Source of the DNA: a bacterium | Lineage (GTDB): Bacteria > Fidelibacterota > UBA2242 | DNA length: 5,290 bases | NCBI GenBank assembly: GCA_018895675.1 | Contig: JAHIOG010000310.1 | Location: 1 to 5,290 of the forward strand | Reading direction: 5' to 3' | Shown: piece by piece, positions 1 to 5,122 of the stretch | Layout: each line of letters begins with the position of its first letter | How positions within the stretch are numbered: the first letter of the stretch is position 1 | Notes under the pieces: generated by a model | Told to the model about the DNA's origin: nothing | Seen by the model: only the letters and a program-made list of their open reading frames with translations | The model's database searches: none | Translations under genes and position numbers: made by a program

Positions 1-60
1 AAGGCAAGGTATAAATTTTGATTTGTTTCGTATATTTCAATATCTACATTTTATTAATTC

Positions 61-110
61 TTAGAGCCTTAGTGTCTTTTCCCGAAGGGATTCCTACGGA
101 AGTGGCAAGA
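61..110. repeat. small double palindrome in intergenic DNA
   Basis: Two short hairpins lie side by side: TTCCC-GAA-GGGA (79-90) and TTCC-TAC-GGAA (91-101). They are flanked by CCTTAGTGTCTT on the left and AGTGGCAAG on the right. The flanks resemble the simple 'cttagtgtcttagtgg' intergenic motif common in environmental bacterial genomes, so the palindromic block looks like an insertion of about 22 bp into it. The rest of 1-143 shows no recognisable gene or gene end. Confidence 0.35.
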
Positions 111-143
111 TTTATGAATTAAACAGGTTAGAAAGGATTTGGA

Positions 144-383
144 ATGAATTACAAGAAATTGATGGAAATTTTAAATAATATTGATAAGAAAACGCCTGAA
201 ATAATTGACACTACAACGAGCGAAACTGAAAAAATCATGGCTCTAAATGCCATATATTTAATGAAACTTGAGCAGATAGATAATTATATCGCCGAAAATT
301 GTTATGACTCAAATATCAGCCAGGCTTTTAGGATGTTCAGCGATATAAGCGTGAAAGCAATTGGTGATCTGCAAAAATTGTAG
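144..383 (+). CDS. small hypothetical protein (79 aa)
   Basis: I do not recognise this protein. The start ATG at 144 has a good ribosome binding site (AAAGGA, 132-137, six bases upstream) and the frame is open for 79 codons to TAG at 381-383. The product is soluble-looking, without signal peptide or membrane segment. It is rich in Lys, Glu, Asp, Ile and Asn, and residues 25-79 look mostly alpha-helical (SETEKIMALNAIYLMKLEQI and onward). It has a single cysteine and no metal-binding or catalytic motif. No partner gene is adjacent: the next gene on the same strand starts 199 bp later behind its own promoter. The AT-rich composition matches the nuclease gene downstream and differs from the - strand operon, so it probably belongs to the same accessory segment. 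It could be a helical regulator or an antitoxin-like protein, but nothing visible decides this. Confidence 0.5.
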   Translation: MNYKKLMEILNNIDKKTPEIIDTTTSETEKIMALNAIYLMKLEQIDNYIAENCYDSNISQAFRMFSDISVKAIGDLQKL

Positions 384-427
384 AAAATGAATCGCGAGCC
401 GATAAATATTGTATAATGGTATATTGC

Positions 428-456
428 TTGACATGGGGAGAGTGATTATCTATATT
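428..456 (+). promoter_or_regulatory. sigma-70-type promoter for the nuclease gene
   Basis: A perfect -35 box TTGACA (428-433) is followed by a 17-bp spacer and a -10 box TATATT (451-456, one mismatch to TATAAT). This is the best promoter-like match in the window. Transcription would start near 463 and give a leader of about 120 nt before the nuclease start at 583. The match assumes Escherichia-like sigma-70 consensus; some FCB phyla use different boxes. Confidence 0.5.
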
Positions 457-582
457 CAAACGTTATTGAATTAGTTGTGATGAGTGATGAGCATAAACAG
501 AGTATGAAAACCAATCGATATGGTAAAATAAACACCATGAATGTACACAGATGTTAGAGCACATTTTAAAGGAGGAAAAGAC

Positions 583-1575
583 ATGGCAAATAAAAATTAT
601 TGGTGTTACCGAATAGACAAAAATAGAATTAAGTTTTTTTGGGATGAGCTGAAAAACGGAAGGCTCAGACAAGGTTGGGGATGGGACAAAAGACAAGATC
701 TTAGAAAATTCGAAATGGATGAAGGTGCAGGCAGAAATCGACCAATATTTAAAAAAGTTAAGAAAGGAGATATTCTGCTTATACCACGACTTCCAGACTG
801 GGGACAGGTCGCTATTGTTGAAGCTACAGAAGACTGGTCAAAAGGATACGAGTTTAACATAGATAAAAAACTCGGGGATTACGGTCACATATTCCCTGCA
901 AAATACATTAAGAGATTTACAAGAAACAATGAGAATGTGACAGGCAACTTACGTTCGACACTTAAAAATCCCTCACGTTTTTGGAGTATAAATCACTATT
1001 CAGAAGATGTTGAAATTCTATTAAGTGTTTCTGATAGTGAATTAGTAGAAAAACAGGATATTCCCAGTAGATTATCAAGTTTAGTTGTTGATGTTTTTAA
1101 TGAAGTATTTGACGACCAAAAATTCACAAACAAACTATATGATAAATTTACGGAACAATTTACTAGAGAAGAGTGGGAATTTGCACTGGTAAATGGTTTG
1201 AAAGAATTGTTTCCATTTTACCAGATTGAACATGTGGGCGGAAAAAAAGAAAAAAAACATGGTACAGATATATTAATCAAACTTCCTTCTTTATTATCTG
1301 ACTACGAATACGCAATCGCCATACAAGTAAAGGACTATGAAGGAGTCGTCGGAAAGGATGTCATTGACCAAATAAATAAAGCTGATGATTATTGGGAAAG
1401 TGAAAACTTAAAATTAATAGATAAATGGGTGATTATTACTCGTGCATCAAAGAATGTAAATATGGTTCTTGCTTCAAATGACAGCAATGTAAAAATAGTT
1501 TTTGCAGGTGAATTGAAAGAACTATTGAGCAAGATTGCGAAAAGTTTAATTAGGAATGAATTAAACTTACTCTAA
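583..1575 (+). CDS. probable PD-(D/E)xK (Mrr-like) restriction endonuclease with N-terminal PUA/EVE-like domain
   Basis: The frame is open from an ATG at 541, but I choose the ATG at 583 because a strong AAAGGAGG (568-575) precedes it and the residues between look non-protein-like; this gives 330 aa. Residues 1-150 start with NYWCYRID and contain GWGWD (31-35), a VKKGDILLIPRLPDWGQVAIVE strand set (59-80) and NLRSTL...RFWSI (122-136). This pattern is reminiscent of PUA/EVE-type modified-base readers, by resemblance only. Residues 195-290 look like the Mrr-type nuclease fold: helix with EWEF (197-200), HGTDILI with candidate catalytic D229, then IAIQVKDY with Q248 and K250, the D...QxK variant. 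No methyltransferase, helicase or specificity gene is adjacent, which fits a modification-dependent (type IV-like) enzyme acting on foreign DNA in the cytoplasm. The gene is AT-rich and its stop codon is part of an attC-like repeat, suggesting horizontal transfer. The nuclease fold is likely; the reader role is inference. Confidence 0.72.
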   Translation: MANKNYWCYRIDKNRIKFFWDELKNGRLRQGWGWDKRQDLRKFEMDEGAGRNRPIFKKVKKGDILLIPRLPDWGQVAIVEATEDWSKGYEFNIDKKLGDYGHIFPAKYIKRFTRNNENVTGNLRSTLKNPSRFWSINHYSEDVEILLSVSDSELVEKQDIPSRLSSLVVDVFNEVFDDQKFTNKLYDKFTEQFTREEWEFALVNGLKELFPFYQIEHVGGKKEKKHGTDILIKLPSLLSDYEYAIAIQVKDYEGVVGKDVIDQINKADDYWESENLKLIDKWVIITRASKNVNMVLASNDSNVKIVFAGELKELLSKIAKSLIRNELNLL

Positions 1576-1703
1576 CATGCTGTATAGCAAATGCCCTTGT
1601 AGCGGTTGGATAGAAAAATGGTATATTTGAAATTAATTACAAATTTACTTACATAATAATAGTTTGACAAGTTGGGCACTTGCCATACCGCCAAACGTTA
1701 TAT
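1570..1703. repeat. attC-like imperfect inverted repeat after the nuclease gene
   Basis: The outer motifs are CTCTAAC (1570-1576, containing the nuclease stop codon) and GTTATAT (1697-1703); each deviates by one base from the integron core consensus RYYYAAC / GTTRRRY. Inside them GTATAGCAAATGCCC (1582-1596) pairs with GGGCACTTGCCATAC (1674-1688) at 13 of 15 positions, and the two mismatches become G.T wobbles on the bottom strand. TTGT (1597-1600) and ACAA (1667-1670) extend the stem. An unpaired spacer separates outer and inner arms, as in attC sites. The length of 134 nt is near the upper end for attC. No integron integrase is visible in the window, so this is a candidate only. A long hairpin serving as terminator is less likely because no T-tract follows. 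Confidence 0.45.
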
Positions 1704-1804
1704 GAGATTTATAAAAAACCTAAAATATTTAAAAGACACAGCGATCTCTTAAGCTTGTGAAACGATTAATATAAAATAATTGAGAAAAAATCACGCATAA
1801 ATAC
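1704..1804. other. AT-rich intergenic stretch without recognisable feature
   Basis: About 100 bp between the attC-like repeat and the DUF2779 remnant. It is very AT-rich. I see only a weak 5-bp inverted pair (GAGAT near 1704, ATCTC near 1744) and no convincing promoter or terminator. Confidence 0.5.
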
Positions 1805-1915
1805 ATGAAGAACAAGCAATATCTCACCAAGTCCCGTTTTGCTGTCGCGCTCCAATGCCCGACTAAATTGTACTATTGCAGGAAATACACGAAGAGAAAT
1901 AGAGGAAAAAAATGA
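1805..1915 (+). pseudogene. N-terminal remnant of a DUF2779-type protein
   Basis: The 36-codon frame from ATG 1805 to TGA 1913-1915 encodes YLTKSRFAVALQCPTKLYY near its start. I recognise this as the conserved N-terminus of DUF2779-domain proteins, which are predicted nuclease-like proteins of several hundred residues starting 'YLTKSRFKLALECPTKLYY'. Similarity ends after residue ~27 (about position 1885), and the remaining nine codons are unrelated and run into a stop. The stop TGA overlaps the RhuM start as ATGA (1912-1915), an overlap that looks accidental. This is the 5' stump of a lost gene. It is too short for the fold to survive, so it should have no function of its own. The family assignment rests on the short motif from memory. 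Confidence 0.6.
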
Positions 1916-2211
1916 GCAATATAATTCCCCATGAAAGTCAATTTTTATTGTACTCCAATCCGGGAGGCGATGTTCGTTTGGAAGCTCTGGTACGGGGGGA
2001 AACAGTTTGGCTTACGCAGCAAAAAATTGCCGATCTGTTTGGCGTTGACAGAAGTGTGATAACCAAACACTTAAAGAACATATATAATGACGGTGAGTTT
2101 AGCAAAAAGTCAACATGTGCAATTTTTGCACATGTTCAATTAGAGGGCAGTCGTGAAGTTAAAAGGAACATAAAATTTAAAAATTTAGATGCTAAATACC
2201 ATAATTATTGA
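1912..2211 (+). pseudogene. truncated RhuM-family protein (N-terminal ~94 aa only)
   Basis: The start ATG at 1912 follows an AGAGG ribosome binding site (1900-1904). The product matches the start of RhuM-family proteins (named from the Salmonella pathogenicity island 3 gene): DVRLEALVRGETVWLTQQ (20-37), a helix-turn-helix-like segment LTQQKIADLFGVDRSVI (34-50), KHLKNIYNDGEF (52-63), then STCAIFAHVQLEGSREVKR (67-85) and NLDA (91-94). In intact members of about 330 residues the chain continues from NLDA into a conserved 'IISVGYRV' segment. Here it runs into five unrelated residues and a TGA at 2209-2211. The last family codon (2191-2193) overlaps the stop codon of the oppositely oriented heptose kinase (2192-2194). 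About 70% of the protein is missing, so activity is unlikely; a residual DNA-binding peptide is possible. RhuM genes are common in mobile and defence-rich DNA. Confidence 0.8.
2103..2136 (-). terminator. candidate intrinsic terminator of the epimerase-kinase operon, inside the rhuM remnant
   Basis: AACATGTGCAA (2112-2122) and TTGCACATGTT (2126-2136) form a perfect 11-bp stem with a 3-nt loop. Read on the - strand, the stem is followed after GAC by a run of five T. It starts 55 nt after the kinase stop codon, a normal place for a terminator. The stem is only moderately GC-rich and the T-run is short, so efficiency is uncertain. The same bases encode STCAIFAHV in the rhuM remnant. Confidence 0.45.
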
Positions 2212-3178
2212 ATATTTCGTCGATCGTAACGGTTGCGGTACCGATTTTCCCAACCACTACACCGGACGCCAGGTTGGCGGCTTTTGCGGCAGTGAACCAA
2301 TCGTTGGATACGATCAATCCCGCAGTAAATGCCGCGATGAAGGTGTCGCCGGCGCCGCTGACGTCATAGACTTCCCGGGCTTTCGTCGGAATGACTAAAC
2401 TTTCCCGGTTTTCATCCAGAATGAAAACACCATCCTCGCCCAGAGTGATGACAATTCCCTTCAGCTGTAAATCGGCAACCAGTTTGCGGGCGTATTGTTC
2501 GATCTCCTCGTCTGATAATTCAGGATGCCGGACGGCATTGGCAAATTCTTTGCGATTTGGCTTGATGGCGGTTGCTCCGTGATACTTTTTATAGTCGTAT
2601 CCCTTGGGATCGATAATAACAGGTTTATCCGGGAAGATTTTCAGTATCTCTGCGATTAATTCATCTGTGAGAAGACCTTTTCTATAATCGGATAAAATGA
2701 CTCCGTCATATTCTCCGGCATTTTGTCGAATATCCTTTAACAGACGATTTGAAATGTCAGCAGGGACAGGTTCTCGATTTTCTTCATCGATTCGAACAAG
2801 TTGCTGATGCTGGGCAATGATCCTGGATTTTACGGTGGTTTGACGATTGTCAATTTCTCTTAAAAGCGGTAATATCTGTTTCTGGTGACATAATTCCAAT
2901 AAAATATCTTGATAACCGTCCTTGCCGCAGATTCCGGCCAGGGTTACTTTTGTTCCGAGACCGGCAAGGTTAGCCGCTACATTTCCGGCTCCTCCCAGGC
3001 GGCTTTCCTTTTTATCGACATTAATGACCGGCACCGGCGCTTCCGGTGATATTCGATCAACGGAACCCCAGATGTAATGATCCAGAATAAGATCGCCTGC
3101 GATCAGAAGATGCAGCGACGAAAAATCATTAAAAAGTGAACGCATAGCGTCCTTGGAAATGTCATGATAAGGTGACAT
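2192..3178 (-). CDS. rfaE1: D-glycero-beta-D-manno-heptose-7-phosphate kinase (monofunctional, PfkB family)
   Basis: This enzyme phosphorylates heptose 7-phosphate at C1 to the 1,7-bisphosphate, an early cytoplasmic step toward ADP-heptose for the LPS inner core. The 328-aa chain shows GDLILDHYIWGSVDRIS (28-44) and RISPEAPVPV (42-51), the hallmark of the heptose kinase branch. It also has GGAGNVA (62-68), the SRIIAQHQQLVRID block (118-131), KPNRKE (206-211), and the PfkB signature DVSGAGDTF (272-280) with catalytic base D278. The end (GVVVGKIGTATVT) matches where the kinase domain of bifunctional HldE ends. The C-terminal nucleotidyltransferase is absent, so a separate RfaE2 must exist elsewhere. 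Start: M1 at 3178 has a weak AAGAGA upstream; M12 at 3145 has a better AAGGA and is a serious alternative. The gene lies 17 bp after the epimerase in one operon. Its TAG stop coincides with the breakpoint of the rhuM remnant. Confidence 0.93.
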   Translation of the reverse strand: MSPYHDISKDAMRSLFNDFSSLHLLIAGDLILDHYIWGSVDRISPEAPVPVINVDKKESRLGGAGNVAANLAGLGTKVTLAGICGKDGYQDILLELCHQKQILPLLREIDNRQTTVKSRIIAQHQQLVRIDEENREPVPADISNRLLKDIRQNAGEYDGVILSDYRKGLLTDELIAEILKIFPDKPVIIDPKGYDYKKYHGATAIKPNRKEFANAVRHPELSDEEIEQYARKLVADLQLKGIVITLGEDGVFILDENRESLVIPTKAREVYDVSGAGDTFIAAFTAGLIVSNDWFTAAKAANLASGVVVGKIGTATVTIDEIFNNYGI

Positions 3179-3195
3179 AAGATTCTCTTAGTTGT

Positions 3196-4143
3196 TTAAT
3201 AATAATTTTTATACCAATCAACGAAACGCTTTATTCCCACTTCAATTGTTGTAGTTGGTTCAAAGCCCAATTTTTTCCTGGCATGGTCGATATCGGCAAA
3301 GGTTTCGGGAACGTCGCCGGGTTGAATCGGCAAGAAGTTAATTTCGGCTTTTTTACCGAGGTTTTCTTCGATCAGTCCAATGAAATCCATCAGGTTTTCG
3401 CTGCGATGATTGCCGAGATTAAAAACTTCATAATCGAATGGATGATTCAGCGCGGAAATAACTCCGCTGATAATATCATCGATATATGTAAAATCCCGTT
3501 TCATGTTGCCGTGGTTATAAACTTCGATAGGTTCACCAGCGAGAATTTTCTTTGTGAAAATGAACAACGCCATATCAGGTCGTCCATAAGGTCCGTAAAC
3601 GGTAAAAAACCGCAGTCCTGTCGTCGGTAATTCATACAGATGGGAATAGGTGTGGGCAATAAGTTCGTTGGCTTTTTTCGAAGCGGCGTAGAGTGAAATC
3701 GGATGGTCGACATTATCTGAAACGGAAAACGGCAATTTCTTGTTATTACCATAAACACTTGAACTGGATGCATAGACAAAATTTTCAACTTTTGCCCGTT
3801 TTGACAATTCAATGATATTGAGAAATCCTTCTATGTTAGATTTCTGGTAAGCAAAAGGATTTATAAGAGAGTAGCGAACGCCGGCTTGGGCGGCGAGATT
3901 GCAGACTTTTTTAATGGAGTGATTTTTAAACACTATTTCAAGAGCATCGAAATCACAGAGGTTTTTCCGGTAAAACGTAAAATAATCGAATTCTTGGAGA
4001 ATTTTAAGGCGGGCTTCCTTCAGTGTCGGATCATAATAGTTATTGACACTATCGTAACCAATGACTTCGATGCCATCTTCGAGTAGTTTTTTACTGAGGT
4101 GAAATCCGATAAACCCTGCTGAACCGGTGACTAAAATTGACAT
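3196..4143 (-). CDS. NAD-dependent epimerase, probably UDP-glucuronate 4-epimerase
   Basis: An extended short-chain dehydrogenase/reductase that most likely interconverts UDP-glucuronate and UDP-galacturonate for surface polysaccharide. The 315 residues show the NAD-binding GSAGFIG (7-13), the acidic D31 after the second strand, and LAAQAGVRYSLINP (83-96). The catalytic set is ASSSSVYG (125-132) with Y152 and K156 of YxxxK. SHLYELPTTGLRFFTVYGP (167-185), GRPDMALF and RDFTYIDDI (216-224) are characteristic of UDP-glucuronate 4-epimerases. It is about 20 residues shorter than the ~335-aa classical members, because the loop before EVFNLGN (239-245) is compact; this weakens the exact substrate call, and another UDP-hexose 4-epimerase remains possible. 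The start at 4143 has an AGGAAA ribosome binding site seven bases upstream. It is the first gene of the - strand operon with the heptose kinase. Confidence 0.88.
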   Translation of the reverse strand: MSILVTGSAGFIGFHLSKKLLEDGIEVIGYDSVNNYYDPTLKEARLKILQEFDYFTFYRKNLCDFDALEIVFKNHSIKKVCNLAAQAGVRYSLINPFAYQKSNIEGFLNIIELSKRAKVENFVYASSSSVYGNNKKLPFSVSDNVDHPISLYAASKKANELIAHTYSHLYELPTTGLRFFTVYGPYGRPDMALFIFTKKILAGEPIEVYNHGNMKRDFTYIDDIISGVISALNHPFDYEVFNLGNHRSENLMDFIGLIEENLGKKAEINFLPIQPGDVPETFADIDHARKKLGFEPTTTIEVGIKRFVDWYKNYY

Positions 4144-4192
4144 ATTTTTTCCTGCTCTAATAGAATAACATTAGTAAACTTATAAATTTCCA

Positions 4193-4198
4193 AGTATA
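4193..4198 (-). promoter_or_regulatory. weak -10 candidate for the epimerase-kinase operon
   Basis: TATACT on the - strand, about 50 bp upstream of the epimerase start, lies in the very AT-rich divergent region between the operon and the tRNA cluster. No good -35 box is found 16-18 bp upstream, so the site is only a candidate. Confidence 0.2.
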
Positions 4199-4290
4199 AA
4201 TAAAAATTTCTTTTTTAGTAGAATTTTTCTATTGATATCTAAAATTTATGTATTAAATTCCAAGGCTTTTTTATTTTCAGAGTTTGCCAC

Positions 4291-4296
4291 TATAGT
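4291..4296 (+). promoter_or_regulatory. -10 candidate for the tRNA cluster
   Basis: TATAGT lies 68 bp before the first tRNA and would start a transcript near 4303. The -35 region is only T-rich (no TTGACA). An overlapping alternative is TTGCCA (4284-4289) with a 17-bp spacer to GAATAT (4307-4312), which has a poor -10. One of the two probably drives the tRNAs, and perhaps tuf by read-through. Confidence 0.3.
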
Positions 4297-4364
4297 TTGG
4301 CGGGAAGAATATCCGATTTGTCGGGAGGGTTGTGGTTGAGAATCTGCTACCTTGAAAATCGAAC

Positions 4365-4437
4365 GCCACCATAGCTCAGCTGGTAGAGCAGCTGATTTGT
4401 AATCAGCGGGTCGCGGGTTCGATCCCTGCTGGTGGCT
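4365..4437 (+). tRNA. tRNA-Thr (anticodon UGU)
   Basis: A 73-nt cloverleaf. Acceptor strands GCCACCA (4365-4371) and TGGTGGC (4430-4436) pair fully, the anticodon stem GCTGA/TCAGC encloses TTTGTAA with anticodon TGT (4398-4400), and the T-loop is GTTCGATC. The discriminator is T and CCA is not encoded (TCAA follows). It reads ACA codons. It is the first gene of the tRNA-tuf cluster. Confidence 0.97.
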
Positions 4438-4601
4438 CAATGAATTGAAAGTGGTTTTTGAAATGGAGATTTGACGATTACCAAGGCCTGGGTGACGAGG
4501 GGTTTTTTGGGAGAGAGTCTGTGCTTTCGCTATGTCAAATGGTTTACATCTTTCAAAACAGTACACATTTTTCCCCTAAAATACATTTTAAAATAAGCAA
4601 T

Positions 4602-4685
4602 GGGTCGGTGGCCGAGTGGTTAATGGCAGCAGACTGTAAATCTGCCGGCGCAATGCCTGCGGTGGTTCGAATCCATCCCGGCCCA
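4602..4685 (+). tRNA. tRNA-Tyr (anticodon GUA)
   Basis: An 84-nt class II tRNA with a long variable arm. GGGTCGG (4602-4608) pairs with CCGGCCC (4678-4684), including one wobble. The anticodon stem GCAGA/TCTGC carries loop CTGTAAA with GTA at 4636-4638. Discriminator A; CCA is not encoded. The 164-bp spacer between the preceding tRNA-Thr and this gene holds no feature I can name. Confidence 0.97.
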
Positions 4686-4693
4686 CATTCTTT

Positions 4694-4764
4694 GCGGGTG
4701 TAGCTTAGTGGTAAAGCCCCGGCCTTCCAAGCCGGTGACGAGGGTTCAATCCCCTTCACCCGCT
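4694..4764 (+). tRNA. tRNA-Gly (anticodon UCC)
   Basis: A 71-nt cloverleaf only 8 bp after tRNA-Tyr, so surely co-transcribed. GCGGGTG (4694-4700) pairs with CACCCGC (4757-4763). The anticodon stem CCGGC/GCCGG holds CTTCCAA with TCC at 4726-4728. Discriminator T; CCA is not encoded. It reads GGA and GGG codons. Confidence 0.97.
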
Positions 4765-4802
4765 CTCTTGAAATTTTGAAGTCAGAATTATGGATTATAA
4801 AT

Positions 4803-4882
4803 GCCCACGTAGCTCAGTTGGTAGATTGTCCCGACGGTTCGGGAAGGTCACCGGAACCAAAGGAGTAAAATGATTTTTAAAC
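4803..4882 (+). pseudogene. degenerate tRNA-Thr(GGU) copy, unit 1 of an 80-bp tandem repeat
   Basis: The first 23 nt (acceptor 5' strand GCCCACG, D-arm through GGTAGA) are identical to the intact tRNA-Thr(GGU) at 4963. The 3' D-stem GAGC is changed to GATT. The anticodon arm is replaced by TTG plus a perfect hairpin TCCCGA-CGGT-TCGGGA (4829-4844). The eight bases AGGTCACC (4845-4852) of the variable loop and T-stem are kept. After that the sequence is unrelated (AACCAAAGGAGTAAAATG and onward): there is no T-loop, no 3' acceptor strand CGTGGGC and no anticodon. It cannot be a working tRNA. The two units are 77/80 identical. Confidence 0.85.
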
Positions 4883-4962
4883 GCCCACGTAGCTCAGTTG
4901 GTAGATTGTCCCGACGGTTCGGGAAGGTCACCAGAGCCAAAGGAATAAAATGATTTTTAAAC
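4883..4962 (+). pseudogene. degenerate tRNA-Thr(GGU) copy, unit 2 of an 80-bp tandem repeat
   Basis: This has the same layout as unit 1, directly abutting it and ending at the base before the intact tRNA-Thr(GGU). The hairpin TCCCGA-CGGT-TCGGGA is at 4909-4924. Three substitutions separate it from unit 1 (two in the ACCAGAGCC segment, one in AAAGGAATAAAA). One keeps possible pairing of GGTTC with GAACC/GAGCC by a G.U wobble. Its ACCAG matches the T-stem of the intact tRNA better than unit 1 does. The unit ends with an AAAATGATTTTTAAAC spacer identical to that of unit 1. Confidence 0.85.
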
Positions 4963-5035
<73 letters not shown>

Positions 5036-5090
5036 CAGTACTTGAAAAAGATTCTCATTGTTACTTAAAAATCGTCAGATCAATGATATT

Positions 5091-5096
5091 TATAAT
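5091..5096 (+). promoter_or_regulatory. possible -10 box upstream of tuf
   Basis: A perfect TATAAT lies 26 bp before the tuf start codon, followed by TTG. No -35 box is at the right distance (TTGTTA at 5058 is too far). tuf is more likely read mainly from the tRNA promoter, as in other tRNA-tuf operons, with this as a possible internal start. Confidence 0.25.
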
Positions 5097-5122
5097 TTGA
5101 ATAAAATCGAAAAGGAGACCCC

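Noticed and set aside
480..557. 25-codon ORF in the nuclease leader
   Set aside because: No Shine-Dalgarno in front of ATG 480 and no recognisable similarity; could be a leader peptide but nothing supports it.
541..582. Upstream start for the nuclease at 541
   Set aside because: It has no ribosome binding site, whereas ATG 583 follows AAAGGAGG; the extra 14 residues contain the Shine-Dalgarno itself.
463..860. Frames at 463-696 and 606-860 (-)
   Set aside because: Antisense to the nuclease gene and its leader, low-complexity products and no start signals.
2189..2582. Frames at 2189-2398 and 2391-2582 (+)
   Set aside because: Antisense shadows of the heptose kinase.
3283..4086. Frames at 3283-3630 (+), 3501-3812 (-) and 3886-4086 (+)
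   Set aside because: Shadows of the epimerase gene, whose own frame has full family similarity.
4472..4500. TTGACG in the spacer before tRNA-Tyr as a -35 box
   Set aside because: No -10-like sequence lies 16-18 bp downstream.
4246..4566. 106-aa frame on the - strand
   Set aside because: It reads through tRNA-Thr(UGU) backwards; the GSNPRPADYKSAALPAELW stretch is the well-known artefact of translating tRNA genes.
4458..4759. Two overlapping frames (4458-4703 + and 4553-4759 -)
   Set aside because: Both run across tRNA-Tyr (the - frame also across tRNA-Gly) and give typical tRNA-derived peptide motifs; no ribosome binding site or family similarity.
4803..4962. CRISPR-like or functional tRNA reading of the 80-bp tandem repeats
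   Set aside because: Only two units with no variable spacers, and neither has an anticodon arm or 3' acceptor strand.
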